DNA of 64,000 nt from an uncultured Coprococcus sp. (GCA_947626675.1 CANQTC010000005.1:85562-149561), one strand, 5' to 3'; counted from the stretch's first letter, positions 11,716 to 21,051 are shown. Numbers and translations: made by a program. The notes: generated from the sequence alone by a model not told the origin.

Positions 11716-11855
11716 AACAGTTCAGCCATGCGATATGAATCAGACATAGTAAGTGGCTGCTTGCAGACAATTTGCTATGTCTGATTCATATCATATGGTG
11801 AGCCAAATCAGCGAGAAGCCGTGAAGCGGATTCGAGCTGGTATGGATGAACTGTT
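11716..11855. repeat. Large inverted repeat / stem-loop element
   Basis: The 321-base gap between groES and the glycosylase gene holds, besides the CIRCE and promoter, an inner perfect 18-bp inverted repeat (11732-11749 with 11775-11792) and outer arms AACAGTTC (11716-11723) and GAACTGTT (11848-11855). No reading frame of note lies inside. It could be a structured RNA, a MITE-like element or a complex terminator for the glycosylase gene that ends at 11903. The outer arm sequence TAACAGTTCAGCC recurs at the hairpin after pyrE (about 46030). Confidence 0.6.
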
Positions 11856-11902
11856 AAACAAATTTTAAAAGCATTTCTCCCATTTTATAAATCCGCATTT
11901 AC

Positions 11903-12775
11903 TTAAAACAGATTGGTTCTTGCATAGTCAAACAGATATTGCTGTGCATATCCTGAAAATTCTCCAAATTTTTCATTTGCAAATGCCTCTATATCGCATT
12001 TTTTTGTATCCCTGCCGGCAAAATACATCTGTTCCATAATCCGCTTCATCCAGACATCAACAGGAAATGCTTCTCTTCTGCCAAGTCCAAATAACAATAC
12101 ACAATTTGCAACTTTTTCGCCTACTCCCTTTATTGTCATAAGGAGTTCCCTTGCATCCGCCACATTGAGCCTGTCCAGCTTCTCTTTTGTAACAGCTCCT
12201 TCACAGACAGCCTTACATGCACATTTTATATATGGCGCACGAAATCCCACCTTACATTCCCGAAGTTCTTCCTCCGATACTAAGTTCAGCACAGAAACAT
12301 CGGGAAAGCAATAAAATGTTTCGCCATTATATCCTATGATTGCTTTTCCAAATTTATGCGATATATTTTTTACACATTGTTTGATTTGCGGTATCTGTTT
12401 ATTCTGGGATATGATAAATGAAATCAGTGTTTCAAAAAAATCCTGATTTAATATCCGGATTCCCTGTTTCTCATTGATTGCAGGCATAAGCGCACCATCC
12501 GCTTCTGCAATTTGCTTTTTTATTCTTCCATAATCATTTTCCATATCAAAATAGGAACGCCATATGTTTTCATAATCTTCAAGGCTTGTTCCGTACAAAA
12601 TAAGCGTATCACCCATCTGTCTGATATGGAGCGCTCTGCCAAATGCTATCACGTCGTATTCTTCATCACCCGTTTGGTTAAAATGAAAGCATTGTCCGCA
12701 TTCCAGTATTTCCGACAGCGTAAAATCTTTTACCGCTTCTATCATCAGGTTGTTTTCTTTTGTGTATATTTTCAT
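11903..12775 (-). CDS. 8-oxoguanine DNA glycosylase, OGG1-like (HhH-GPD family)
   Basis: 290 residues from the ATG at 12775. Excises oxidised guanine in base-excision repair and has AP-lyase chemistry in characterised relatives. The N-terminal domain ends with the AGG/OGG-type segment CGQCFHFNQ near residue 28; GFRAPYI is near residue 182; the helix-hairpin-helix GVGEKVANC carries the catalytic lysine, and the catalytic aspartate is in FPVDVWMKR near residue 236. AAAGG lies 8 nt before this ATG; an in-frame TTG at 12790 was not chosen. Divergent from the DUF6062 gene upstream. Confidence 0.9.
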   Translation of the reverse strand: MKIYTKENNLMIEAVKDFTLSEILECGQCFHFNQTGDEEYDVIAFGRALHIRQMGDTLILYGTSLEDYENIWRSYFDMENDYGRIKKQIAEADGALMPAINEKQGIRILNQDFFETLISFIISQNKQIPQIKQCVKNISHKFGKAIIGYNGETFYCFPDVSVLNLVSEEELRECKVGFRAPYIKCACKAVCEGAVTKEKLDRLNVADARELLMTIKGVGEKVANCVLLFGLGRREAFPVDVWMKRIMEQMYFAGRDTKKCDIEAFANEKFGEFSGYAQQYLFDYARTNLF

Positions 12776-12822
12776 TTGTGTACCTTTCAATCTATCTTCA
12801 CTGTTTATACAGCATATTTCAT

Positions 12823-12851
12823 TTGATACAAATTAAATAGTATTGTATAAT
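12823..12851 (+). promoter_or_regulatory. Sigma-A promoter of the DUF6062 gene
   Basis: TTGATA (12823-12828), 17 bp, TATAAT (12846-12851), about 70 bases before the start codon. Confidence 0.75.
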
Positions 12852-12919
12852 AGCAGAATAAGATTTTCAATGAGTATACAGTAAAAAGAATTGTAATATT
12901 ATTGAAACAGGAGGATGAT

Positions 12920-13639
12920 ATGGCAGAACAATTATATACAATACCTGTAAATGACGCTTTTGATACGGACTGCGAATGTCCTTTATGTCAAATGCAGAAA
13001 GAACTTGAAACAAATGCTATAGAATATACTATGGGCCCCAGTTATATGGAGGATGACAATCGTGCAATGACAGATAAAATGGGGTTCTGCGCACATCATA
13101 TGCGCATACTATATGCGCAAAAGAACCGTCTTGGTCTTGCCCTTATGATGAAAACCCACACCGATAAAACCATAAAAGACATGAAAGAGCTTGCAGCAAA
13201 AGGTCCGGCAGCAAAATCCGGACTATTTGGCAAGGGCGGTTCTGCAGCTCCTATAGTGGAATATATAAACAATCTGGAAACCTCTTGTTTTATATGCGGC
13301 AGAATAAACAACACCTTTGACAGATATATCGATACCATATTTCATATGTGGAAAAAAGATAAGGATTTTATAGAAAAGTTTAAATCCTGTAAGGGTTTCT
13401 GCACATACCATTACGGAATTCTTTATGATTATGGAAGCAGAAAATTAAACAAAGAACAATATAACGAATTTCTTGATATATTAAACGAAATATATTTTAC
13501 AAATATGGAACGTGTAAATGGTGACATAAGCTGGTTTATTGATAAATTCGATTACCGTTTTAAAGACGAGCCGTGGAAAAATTCCAAAGATGCAATTCCC
13601 AGAGGCATTGTAAAAACCAACCATACTATTGTCGAATAA
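12920..13639 (+). CDS. DUF6062 family protein
   Basis: 239 residues. I recognise the family but its function is not established. The sequence has paired cysteine motifs that look metal-binding: CPLCQMQ near residue 18, a FCAHHMR segment near 55, CFICGR near 116, and CKGFCTYHY near 155. This CxxC ... CxxHH pattern suggests a zinc-binding or redox-sensing fold. No signal peptide or membrane segment. The start ATG at 12920 has GGAGG 6 nt upstream; the in-frame TTG at 12902 precedes the ribosome site and is rejected. Convergent with the DUF6273 gene, with a shared terminator. Confidence 0.75.
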   Translation: MAEQLYTIPVNDAFDTDCECPLCQMQKELETNAIEYTMGPSYMEDDNRAMTDKMGFCAHHMRILYAQKNRLGLALMMKTHTDKTIKDMKELAAKGPAAKSGLFGKGGSAAPIVEYINNLETSCFICGRINNTFDRYIDTIFHMWKKDKDFIEKFKSCKGFCTYHYGILYDYGSRKLNKEQYNEFLDILNEIYFTNMERVNGDISWFIDKFDYRFKDEPWKNSKDAIPRGIVKTNHTIVE

Positions 13640-13687
13640 AAAAGCTGCTGCGAACGTGAGCATAACCCACAAAACGCAGCAGCTTTT
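13638..13687. terminator. Bidirectional terminator between convergent genes
   Basis: AAAAGCTGCTGCG (13640-13652) pairs perfectly with CGCAGCAGCTTTT (13675-13687); A/T runs flank both sides, so it can serve the DUF6062 gene and the DUF6273 gene that ends at 13692. Confidence 0.9.
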
Positions 13688-13691
13688 AAAA

Positions 13692-15158
13692 TTATTTTAC
13701 CTCGCCTTTTATAAGCTTATATTTTTTGCCTTTCACAGTAACATATCCTGTTCTATTCTTTCTTTTGCCTTTTTCTACATAGTAGCGTCTGCCGCTTGGC
13801 TGTTTTACTATGCCTGTAAATTTCGGCTGCCATTTACTGTTTTTCACATACCACCAACTCCCATCGGTATGCTTTACAAGCTGTGTAACATATTTCTTTC
13901 TGCCCTTTTTTACATAGTACCATTTGCCATTCGTACGATTCTTTACCATTCCCGTATAACCGGTCTGTTTTTTATTGTTCTTATAATAATAATATATACC
14001 GTTTTCTTTTATCAGTCCGTTCTTTCTAATCGTAACAGGGCTGTTTTCTTCTCTTATTCTTCCATCTGTACATACTGTTCCGGCATAGCTGTAGCAATTA
14101 GAAGTGGAAAGACGAATGTACAAGGCAGGCACCATAATGTCATTAATACTGAGTATGTCATCGCTGTACCGATAGACATAGCCATAGCTATTCACATACA
14201 TTGCGTAATTAGCAGAATAATCCGGTGACCGCAGCCACCAGCAACTGTTGCCTGAATATGCTGTTCCTGTATACCACGATGCACCCATTGCTCTTGCATA
14301 TGTACTTCCCTGAATACATTTTGCCTTGTCATAATTACTATAATCTGATGAAAATCCATAGCCGCTGTTTGTTACATCATCATATGACAGCAGGAATATC
14401 TTGTCCTTTGTAGGATTATTTCCACCTTTTTTACCGGATTTATCTTTGTTCTCAAGCGCCTTTTTCTTTATTAATTTCTTTTCATCTGAGGTAAATGCGC
14501 TGTTTATAAAATTCTTTTTCGTATAATCTTCCTTCTGTTTATTTGATGTACTTCCATAACCGTTCAAAAAGCTTCTCATGGTACATGTCTCCCATGTAAT
14601 CTCTTCCCATTCTATATTATATGCCCGGTCATCAAGTCCTTTATCTGCCATAAGAAGCGCTTCGTTTCCATCTATAGAAAGCACTCTCCATTTGATTGGC
14701 TGATATTTAAAATAATGATATGTCTGACTGTCCGACCAGTTATAATTACATAAACGTCCACTATAGCCAGCCGTTGCATCATCCTTTTTCATTCTGCGGT
14801 ACCTGTCACCATTTGATAATGTGATATCTCCATTTGCATCCCAGCCTGAAACATTCTTAAGTATCCCATATGTGGTATCATCTACAATCAAATCACCTTT
14901 TTTTAAGTATTTACGCCCTATTGCTGTATAATTCTTACTCATGGCAGTTGTGATAACCTCCGCCTGTGGATAACTGCCGAACCATACACAGTCATATGTA
15001 ACCTTTCCGTTACTTCCTCTTCTTGGATTTTTAAGTGTTGCTGATGCCTCTACATTTTTCATACCATCTGCCGGCATGATTGGAATTAGTGTAAACAACA
15101 TTATTACAGTAAGAAATGCAGCAAACAATTTTTTACTTCTTTTCTTTGTCTTGTTCAT
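13692..15158 (-). CDS. Secreted DUF6273 protein, copy 1 (hypervariable region plus wall-binding-like repeats)
   Basis: 488 residues. A signal peptide is clear: MNKTKKRSKK followed by a hydrophobic core to about residue 30, with likely cleavage near VEASA. The DUF6273 core starts at YDCVWFGSYPQAEV and contains PIKWRVL, TWETCTMRSFLNGYG, DKIFLLSYDDV, ARAMGA, CWWLRSP and VPALY. A Tyr/Trp-rich repeat tail (NGIYYYYKNNKKQTGYTG..., KWYYVKKG, SWWYVKN, RRYYVEKG) resembles glucan- or choline-binding repeats and probably holds the protein on the cell surface. This copy has the shortest tail. Function unknown. Hypervariable segment: about 14130-14288. Its ATG overlaps the stop of the AAA-ATPase gene upstream (TAATG), so translation is probably coupled. 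Confidence 0.85.
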   Translation of the reverse strand: MNKTKKRSKKLFAAFLTVIMLFTLIPIMPADGMKNVEASATLKNPRRGSNGKVTYDCVWFGSYPQAEVITTAMSKNYTAIGRKYLKKGDLIVDDTTYGILKNVSGWDANGDITLSNGDRYRRMKKDDATAGYSGRLCNYNWSDSQTYHYFKYQPIKWRVLSIDGNEALLMADKGLDDRAYNIEWEEITWETCTMRSFLNGYGSTSNKQKEDYTKKNFINSAFTSDEKKLIKKKALENKDKSGKKGGNNPTKDKIFLLSYDDVTNSGYGFSSDYSNYDKAKCIQGSTYARAMGASWYTGTAYSGNSCWWLRSPDYSANYAMYVNSYGYVYRYSDDILSINDIMVPALYIRLSTSNCYSYAGTVCTDGRIREENSPVTIRKNGLIKENGIYYYYKNNKKQTGYTGMVKNRTNGKWYYVKKGRKKYVTQLVKHTDGSWWYVKNSKWQPKFTGIVKQPSGRRYYVEKGKRKNRTGYVTVKGKKYKLIKGEVK

Positions 15159-16867
15159 TATTTTCTATTATCCTTCTTTCCCTCAACACAATCAACCATA
15201 CATGTCTTTCTGCAAAAACATATCCCATATGCCAATATACGCTTGTAACCTTCCTCAATAAATGGCGCAAGATAATCCTGTTCTTCTATCTGATTAATTG
15301 CCGCTTCACATCCCATCTCCATCTCTGAAATTTTTTTACAGTATTTCATTTCTAATACTATTACCGGATTTTCCTCATCATACGGTGTCATTACGATATC
15401 AGGTCTGCCATTTCCATATTCCCTGTTCGATTCAATACTATAATCAGGCATTGTCGTCAATAAGCCGAGCATAATGCCATGATAGAAAGCTTCCTTATTA
15501 TCGTAGTAGCTTATGCTTTTCCTCAGATATTCTTTAAGCATTTTCTGTACATTTGCAGCATCACCTACTATTATTGAATGATAAAACGCTGATAAATCAA
15601 GCGTTTTTATCTGCTTATGAAACCACTCTCTTATAATATTGCTGTATACATATGCCACTTCCTCATTCGGAATAGTTAGCATCATATATTGTTCTCTGCC
15701 TTCAAATCTTTTATCTGTTACTTTCAGATACCCTGTAAAAAACAGAAAATTCCACAAATTATCCTGCGTCCGATATATATCCTCATACGTTATATCCTCA
15801 TATACAGGCTTTTCGATGCTCTGACCATCTATCAGACGCTCTATCTCTGTTTTTGTATCACTGTCAGCTTTTTCTATCAAATCCTTTATGATACTGTTTG
15901 ATGAAGTATTTGACCAATATGGTTTTGGGAAGGGATTCTTCTCCGATATGGCTGTATCTACATAATTAAGTATACTCCAGGGGTTATATACTTCTGTTTC
16001 CCCAAATATATATCCGTCATACCATAATTTTACTTCCGGTAATTTATCTGAAAGTCCATATGCTTCAAGTATACTGATTACTTCCGGTTCGGTGAATCCA
16101 AAATATTCTGCATAGTTATTACTTAGTATAGAATTTATTTTCAAGTTGTTAAGTCCCGTAAATATGGACTCCCTGCTTATCCTAAGACACCCCGTTACAA
16201 CTGCAAATTCCAGTGCATCATTTGTCTTTAATACTGACTCAAATAAAGAACGGATAAAACTAATCATTTTATCATAAAATCCATTAAAGTACGCATTTTC
16301 CAGCGGTACATCATATTCATCTATCAGTATAATGACATTTTTATTATGATATTCCTTAAGACATTGTGACAGAAATTGCAAAGATATTGCATATCTGCTC
16401 TCTTCAGCCTTTTCATCTATTATATCCTGATACCGTTCTTTATTCTTTGCAGATAAATCCCCCTTCAGCACATAACTGTGTCTTTCAAATTCCTTAATAA
16501 TCATCGATTTCAAACATTCATATGCCATCTTATAATCAGGCTGCTTTGCAGATTTTAATGATATCTTAATTACAGGATATTTCCCCATCTCAGAAATATA
16601 TTTTTCTCCTGCCGCCATAATATTCATACCATCAAAATAATGGCTGTTATCTATCTTTTCTCCTGTCTTTGTCCGTTCATCTTCAAAGAACGTCTGTATC
16701 ATGCTCAGTGTCAATGTCTTTCCAAATCTTCTTGGCCTGGTAAATAGACCTGCAATCCCCTTTTGGTCAGCCAACTCCTTAAGCATCATTGTCTTATCTA
16801 TATAATAATAATTATTTTCTATAAGTGTTTTATAATTTTCTACCCCTATTCCAATTCGTTTATTCAA
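15158..16867 (-). CDS. AAA-ATPase-like / PD-(D/E)XK nuclease-superfamily protein, copy 1
   Basis: About 569 residues. N-terminal AAA-ATPase-like domain: IGIGVENYKTLIENNYYYIDKT, then a Walker A variant FTRPRRFGKTLTLSM near residue 45 and Walker B VIILIDEYDVPLENA near 185. The C-terminal PD-(D/E)XK domain has GRPDIV and VLEMKY near residues 510-530, with all three acidic/lysine residues present. This family is often expanded in gut Clostridia and Bacteroidetes; its role is not established. The frame runs up to an ATG at 16906, but that ATG lacks a ribosome site; GAGGTG lies 6 nt before a TTG at 16867 (TTGAATAAACGA), matching the N-terminus of the sister gene, so the TTG is preferred. It shares a promoter type with the DUF6273 genes and overlaps DUF6273 copy 1. 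Confidence 0.85.
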   Translation of the reverse strand: MNKRIGIGVENYKTLIENNYYYIDKTMMLKELADQKGIAGLFTRPRRFGKTLTLSMIQTFFEDERTKTGEKIDNSHYFDGMNIMAAGEKYISEMGKYPVIKISLKSAKQPDYKMAYECLKSMIIKEFERHSYVLKGDLSAKNKERYQDIIDEKAEESRYAISLQFLSQCLKEYHNKNVIILIDEYDVPLENAYFNGFYDKMISFIRSLFESVLKTNDALEFAVVTGCLRISRESIFTGLNNLKINSILSNNYAEYFGFTEPEVISILEAYGLSDKLPEVKLWYDGYIFGETEVYNPWSILNYVDTAISEKNPFPKPYWSNTSSNSIIKDLIEKADSDTKTEIERLIDGQSIEKPVYEDITYEDIYRTQDNLWNFLFFTGYLKVTDKRFEGREQYMMLTIPNEEVAYVYSNIIREWFHKQIKTLDLSAFYHSIIVGDAANVQKMLKEYLRKSISYYDNKEAFYHGIMLGLLTTMPDYSIESNREYGNGRPDIVMTPYDEENPVIVLEMKYCKKISEMEMGCEAAINQIEEQDYLAPFIEEGYKRILAYGICFCRKTCMVDCVEGKKDNRK

Positions 16868-16912
16868 CTTCCACACCTCACATTTCATGCCGGTTTTCAT
16901 ATACATAATACA

Positions 16913-16941
16913 AATATATACAATATAAATAATATTATCAA
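16913..16941 (-). promoter_or_regulatory. Shared-type promoter of AAA copy 1
   Basis: TTGATA (16936-16941), 17 bp, TATATT (16913-16918) on the minus strand. The same promoter block occurs before DUF6273 copies 3, 4 and 7, AAA copy 2 and the TPM-like gene. Confidence 0.7.
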
Positions 16942-16978
16942 TACCTAAATTCTATATACAATAAGCTATACAATAAAC

Positions 16979-17022
16979 AACAGGCAGAACTGCTTCGTTT
17001 TCAAAACAATTCTGCCTGCTGT
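16979..17022 (-). terminator. 3' hairpin after DUF6273 copy 2 (repeat family member 1)
   Basis: CAGGCAGAA (16981-16989) pairs with TTCTGCCTG (17010-17018); an inner GTTTT/AAAAC stem extends it. The T-run after it is weak, so it may be an RNA-stabilising hairpin as much as a terminator. The same element recurs near 21838, 23790, 25717 and 32770. Confidence 0.65.
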
Positions 17023-17030
17023 TTACTTAT

Positions 17031-18782
17031 TTATTTTACTTCACCTTTCACAAGCTTATATCGCTTTCCTTTCACAGTAACATATCCTGTTCTATTCTTT
17101 CTTTTGCCTTTTTCTACATAGTAGCGTCTGCCGCTTGGCTGTTTTACTATGCCTGTAAATTTCGGCTGCCATTTACTGTTTTTCACATACCACCAGCTTC
17201 CGTCGGTATGCTTTACAAGCTGTGTAACATATTTACGTTTGCCGCTTTCTACATAATAGTATTTCCCACTTGGCTGTTTTACCATGCCTTTATAGTTTGG
17301 CTGCCATTCTCCCTTCTTCACATACCACCAGCTTCCGTCGGTATGTTTTACAAGCTGTGTAACGTAGTTCTTTCTGCCTTTTTCTACATAATACCATTTG
17401 CCGCTTGGCTGTTTTACCATGCCTGTATAACCTGACTGCCATACACTGTTTTTAACGTATGTCCAGTTTTTTCCGTCTTTCACCAAACCTGTACGATTGA
17501 ATCTGCATATGCCTTTTTCCACATAATACCATTTGCCATCTGTACTGTTTTTCATCATGCCTGTATACCCGCTCTGTTTTATATCATTTTTATAGTAATA
17601 ATATAAACCATTTTCATATATAAGTCCGTTTCTCTTTAGTTCATTTACGTTACCGTTTGTACATACTGTTCCGGCATATCTATAGATATTAGAAGATGAA
17701 AGATTCAAATACAAAGCAGGCACCACAGCATAATTACTATAATTTACGCCGCCTCCGGCTCGGTCAACAGAGCCGTCGCAGAATACATACATCGAGTAAG
17801 CGTAATAACCCGGTGACCGCAGACGGCACCAACTATTGCCTGTGCATGGTGTATATGCATTCCACCACGCACCCATTGCTCTTGCATATGTACTTACTTG
17901 TTGAACACATCTTGCTTTGTCCTTTTTCCTATAATCTGATGAAAATCCATAACTGCTGTTTGTTACATCATCATATGACAGCAGAAATACCTTATCTTTT
18001 GTAGACTTTCCACCCGCTGTTCCATATTCAGGATTAGCTTTGTTTTCAAGCGTCTTTTCCTTTATTAAATTTCTTTCATCTGAGGTAAATGTGCTGTTTA
18101 TAAAGTTCTTTTTTGTATAATCTTCTTTCTGAACATTTGACGCACTTCCATAGCCGTTAAGAAAGCTTCTAAGGGTACATGTCTTCCATGTAACACCTTT
18201 ATATTTAGTATTATATGCCCGGGCATCAAGTCCTTTATCTGCCATAAGAAGCGCTTCCCCGCCATCCGTATAAAGTACTCTCCATTTGATTGGCTGATAT
18301 TTAAAATAATGATATGTCTGGCTGTCCGACCATTCATAAAAACTTGAACTTCCGCTAGTTGTATATGCGGCATCACTCTTTCTCATTCTGCGGTACCTGT
18401 CACCGTTTGATAATGTGATATCTCCGTTCGCATCCCAGCCTGATGCATTCTTAAGCTTTGCATATGTGGCATTATCTATAATTAAATCACCTTTTTTTAA
18501 GTATTTACTCTCTATGGCTGTATAATTCTTACTCATGGCTGTCGTTATAACCTCTGCCTGAGGGTAACTGCCGAACCATACACAGTCATATGTAACTTCT
18601 CCATTACTGTCTCTTCTTGGATTTCTTAGTATAGCTGATGCTTCTACATTTTCCATACCGTCTGTTGACATGATTGGAATTAGTGTAAGAAGCATAACTG
18701 CTGTAAGCAGTATAGTTAGTATACGCTTAAACCTTTTGCCTGTCATTTCTTTGTGACGTCTCATTGTTTTCCTGTTTGTCAT
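17031..18782 (-). CDS. Secreted DUF6273 protein, copy 2
   Basis: 583 residues. This copy has a different, longer N-terminus (MTNRKTMRRHKEMTGKRFKR) before the hydrophobic signal core ILTILLTAVMLLTLIPIM. The core matches the other copies; the LRSP motif is preceded by WCR instead of WWW or YWW, and the variable region is one codon shorter (GYYAYSMYVFCDG). Variable segment about 17722-17875. The tail carries several wall-binding-like repeats, including ICRFNRTGLVKDGKNWTYV and two ...KYVTQLVKHTDGSWWYVK units. ATG start with AAGGAGG 8 nt upstream. No promoter of the shared type stands in the 135-base gap to AAA copy 2, so the two are probably co-transcribed. Confidence 0.85.
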   Translation of the reverse strand: MTNRKTMRRHKEMTGKRFKRILTILLTAVMLLTLIPIMSTDGMENVEASAILRNPRRDSNGEVTYDCVWFGSYPQAEVITTAMSKNYTAIESKYLKKGDLIIDNATYAKLKNASGWDANGDITLSNGDRYRRMRKSDAAYTTSGSSSFYEWSDSQTYHYFKYQPIKWRVLYTDGGEALLMADKGLDARAYNTKYKGVTWKTCTLRSFLNGYGSASNVQKEDYTKKNFINSTFTSDERNLIKEKTLENKANPEYGTAGGKSTKDKVFLLSYDDVTNSSYGFSSDYRKKDKARCVQQVSTYARAMGAWWNAYTPCTGNSWCRLRSPGYYAYSMYVFCDGSVDRAGGGVNYSNYAVVPALYLNLSSSNIYRYAGTVCTNGNVNELKRNGLIYENGLYYYYKNDIKQSGYTGMMKNSTDGKWYYVEKGICRFNRTGLVKDGKNWTYVKNSVWQSGYTGMVKQPSGKWYYVEKGRKNYVTQLVKHTDGSWWYVKKGEWQPNYKGMVKQPSGKYYYVESGKRKYVTQLVKHTDGSWWYVKNSKWQPKFTGIVKQPSGRRYYVEKGKRKNRTGYVTVKGKRYKLVKGEVK

Positions 18783-18917
18783 TTACTTTTTCCTCCTTGT
18801 TTAGTTAGTATGGCTCGTATTCATTAAGTGTTCACATTATACCATGAAAACTAAGCTCAACTTCGTTTCGCTAAGGTTTCAGGTGTAAGTTCTCACTAAA
18901 TTCGTGCTTTGCACTTA
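18783..18917. repeat. Intergenic repeat region between AAA copy 2 and DUF6273 copy 2
   Basis: Contains two copies of ATTAAGTGTTCACATTATA (about 18824 and 18918) and a TTCGCTAAGGTTTCAGGT segment. Related pieces are found at 21780-21832 and 23690-23780 next to other DUF6273 copies, marking the duplication history. No gene seen. Confidence 0.6.
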
Positions 18918-20618
18918 TTAAGTGTTCACATTATATTTTTTTACCATACATGTTTTTTTACAGAAACATATTCCGTATCCCATCATCTTCATATAACCTT
19001 CATCAATAAACGGTGCAAAATATTCCTGCTCTTCTATCTGCCTTAAGGCTTCATTACAGCCTGCTTCAAGCTCTTTAAATTTGCTGCAGTGTTTAAATTC
19101 TAATACTATTACTGTTTTTTCTTCATCTGTCGGAACAAGCACTATATCCGGTCTGCCATTTCCATATTCACGATTAGAATTTATAACATATCCCGGAACG
19201 GAACCAAGCAGTCCAACCATTACTCCATGATAAAATGCTTCTTTATTATCATAATAGCTTATACTCTTCTGCAGATATTCTTTTAATAATCTCTGCATAT
19301 TTAATTCATCACCTGATATAACAGAATTATATAATTGGGATAAATCATGTGCTTCTATCTGCCTGTCAAACCATTCCCTTATGGTGTTGCTGTAGATATA
19401 TGCTACCTCTTCATTAGGTATAGCGAGAGTAAGGTATTGTTCCCTGCCTTCAAATCTTTTACCTGTCAATTTAAGATATCCTGTAAAAAACAGAAAGTTC
19501 CACAGGTTATCCTGTGTTTTATAGATGTCATCATATGTTATATCCTCATGTACCGGCTTTTCTATACTTTCTCCATCTATCAGATGTTCTATCTCACTTT
19601 TTACCTTTTCATCAGCTTTTTCTACTAAATCCCTTACTATGCTGTTTGATGAGGTATTCGACCAATACGGCTTTGGAAACGGATTGCTCTCTAATATCGC
19701 AGTATTTACATAGTTTATTATACTCCACGGATTATATACCTCTGTTTCTCCAAAGATATATCCGTCATACCATTCCTTTACTTCCGAAAGCTTTTCCGAA
19801 ATACCATATGCTTCAAGCATCTGCTCTACCTCGGCTTTAGTAAACCCAAAATATTCGGCATAGTTGTTGCTTAATATTGAATTTATACTTAAATTGTTTA
19901 ATCCGGTGAAAATAGACTCCTTGCTTATTCTTAAACAGCCTGTTACAACAGCAAACTCCAGTGCATCATTTGTCTTTAATGCCGACTCAAAGAGTGAACG
20001 GACAAAATCAATCATCTTATCATAAAATCCTCTGAAATATGCATTTTCAAGCGGTACATCATATTCGTCTATCAATATAATTACTTTCTTCTGATGATAG
20101 GCTTCAAGACATTGAGATAAAAGCTGCAATGCTGTTGCATAATCTTCATCATGTGCTCTTCCATTCATTACAGCCTGATATCTTTCTTTATCATATGACG
20201 ACAGGAAAGTTTCTTTAAGCACATATTGATGTCTTTTGAACTCTGATATTACCTCATTTTTTAAACATCCATATGCCATCTCGTAGCTTGGCTGCTTGGC
20301 TGATTTTAAAGACATCTTAATAACAGGGTACTGTCCGAGCTGTGATGTATATTTCTCACCGGCTTCCATGATACGCATCCCATCAAAATACCGGCTGTTA
20401 TCAACCTTTTCTCCTGTTCTTGTACGTTCATCCTCAAAAAATGTCCGAAGCATACTGAGTGTAAGCGTCTTTCCGAAGCGTCTTGGTCTGGTAAAAAGTA
20501 TTACTTTTTCAGCCTGCGACAGCATGTCTTTTATCAGCCACGTCTTATCCACATAATAACAGTTTTTTTCTATAAACTCTTTATAATTCTCCAGTCCTAT
20601 CGGTATTTTCCTTCTCAT
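18918..20618 (-). CDS. AAA-ATPase-like / PD-(D/E)XK nuclease-superfamily protein, copy 2
   Basis: 566 residues from MRRKIPIGLENYKEF. Very similar throughout to copy 1 at 15158, with the Walker A variant FTRPRRFGKTLTLSML near residue 45, Walker B VIILIDEYDVPLENAYF and the nuclease-like GRPDIV ... VIVLEFKH. The C-terminus differs and ends KKYNVNT. The ATG at 20618 has AGAGGGG about 8 nt upstream; a GTG at 20627 lies inside that ribosome site and is not favoured. The predicted partner is DUF6273 copy 2 downstream. Whether it acts on DNA, on the paralogue array, or in defence is unknown. Confidence 0.85.
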   Translation of the reverse strand: MRRKIPIGLENYKEFIEKNCYYVDKTWLIKDMLSQAEKVILFTRPRRFGKTLTLSMLRTFFEDERTRTGEKVDNSRYFDGMRIMEAGEKYTSQLGQYPVIKMSLKSAKQPSYEMAYGCLKNEVISEFKRHQYVLKETFLSSYDKERYQAVMNGRAHDEDYATALQLLSQCLEAYHQKKVIILIDEYDVPLENAYFRGFYDKMIDFVRSLFESALKTNDALEFAVVTGCLRISKESIFTGLNNLSINSILSNNYAEYFGFTKAEVEQMLEAYGISEKLSEVKEWYDGYIFGETEVYNPWSIINYVNTAILESNPFPKPYWSNTSSNSIVRDLVEKADEKVKSEIEHLIDGESIEKPVHEDITYDDIYKTQDNLWNFLFFTGYLKLTGKRFEGREQYLTLAIPNEEVAYIYSNTIREWFDRQIEAHDLSQLYNSVISGDELNMQRLLKEYLQKSISYYDNKEAFYHGVMVGLLGSVPGYVINSNREYGNGRPDIVLVPTDEEKTVIVLEFKHCSKFKELEAGCNEALRQIEEQEYFAPFIDEGYMKMMGYGICFCKKTCMVKKYNVNT

Positions 20619-20627
20619 CCTGTTCAC

Positions 20628-21051
20628 CCCTCTTTTATTCAGTATATCCGGAATATCATCAAAGCTACACTTTATATTGCTGGCAACATTCCCTTTTATT
20701 CAATAATATAACTATATACAATTCGCGTGTTTTTATCAATCTTTTATCCGATATTTCAATCAAAAAATATGAAGCATACTGCAACAGCGTTTTTCAGTTG
20801 ACGGATTCCTGTTTAAATACCGGTTTATTTACAGTTCACCCTATAACGGCTTACATGGGATAATATAGTACGAAAAACAAATATCATTTTGTACAAAGGG
20901 TGCAGCCGATATAATAGTTTCATTCAGGGAAATGATACTTTCTATATTGCTACACCTTTCATCTTTCAGTCAAGATATATTTTCTACTTTTCTTTACTTC
21001 TTTGTTGTTACCGTCTTTGTCTTTGACCAGCTAGCAAATATATTTGTATTT
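20628..21051. other. Gene-free stretch upstream of AAA copy 2
   Basis: Holds the AAA copy 2 promoter and, from 20836 to 20925, an imperfect inverted repeat (CACCCTATAACGGCT against AGGGTGCAGCCGATAT) that could fold as a small structured RNA. The part next to 21052 is probably decayed tail of the DUF6273 pseudogene: a frame shifted by one continues to a stop at 20994. No intact gene recognised. Confidence 0.5.
20711..20739 (-). promoter_or_regulatory. Shared-type promoter of AAA copy 2
   Basis: TTGATA (20734-20739), 17 bp, TATAGT (20711-20716), about 93 bases before the start codon. Confidence 0.7.

Noticed and set aside
15158..20618. The two AAA/PD-(D/E)XK genes as transposases
   Set aside because: No terminal inverted repeats or target duplications are seen; the domains are AAA-ATPase-like and PD-(D/E)XK, not DDE or HUH.
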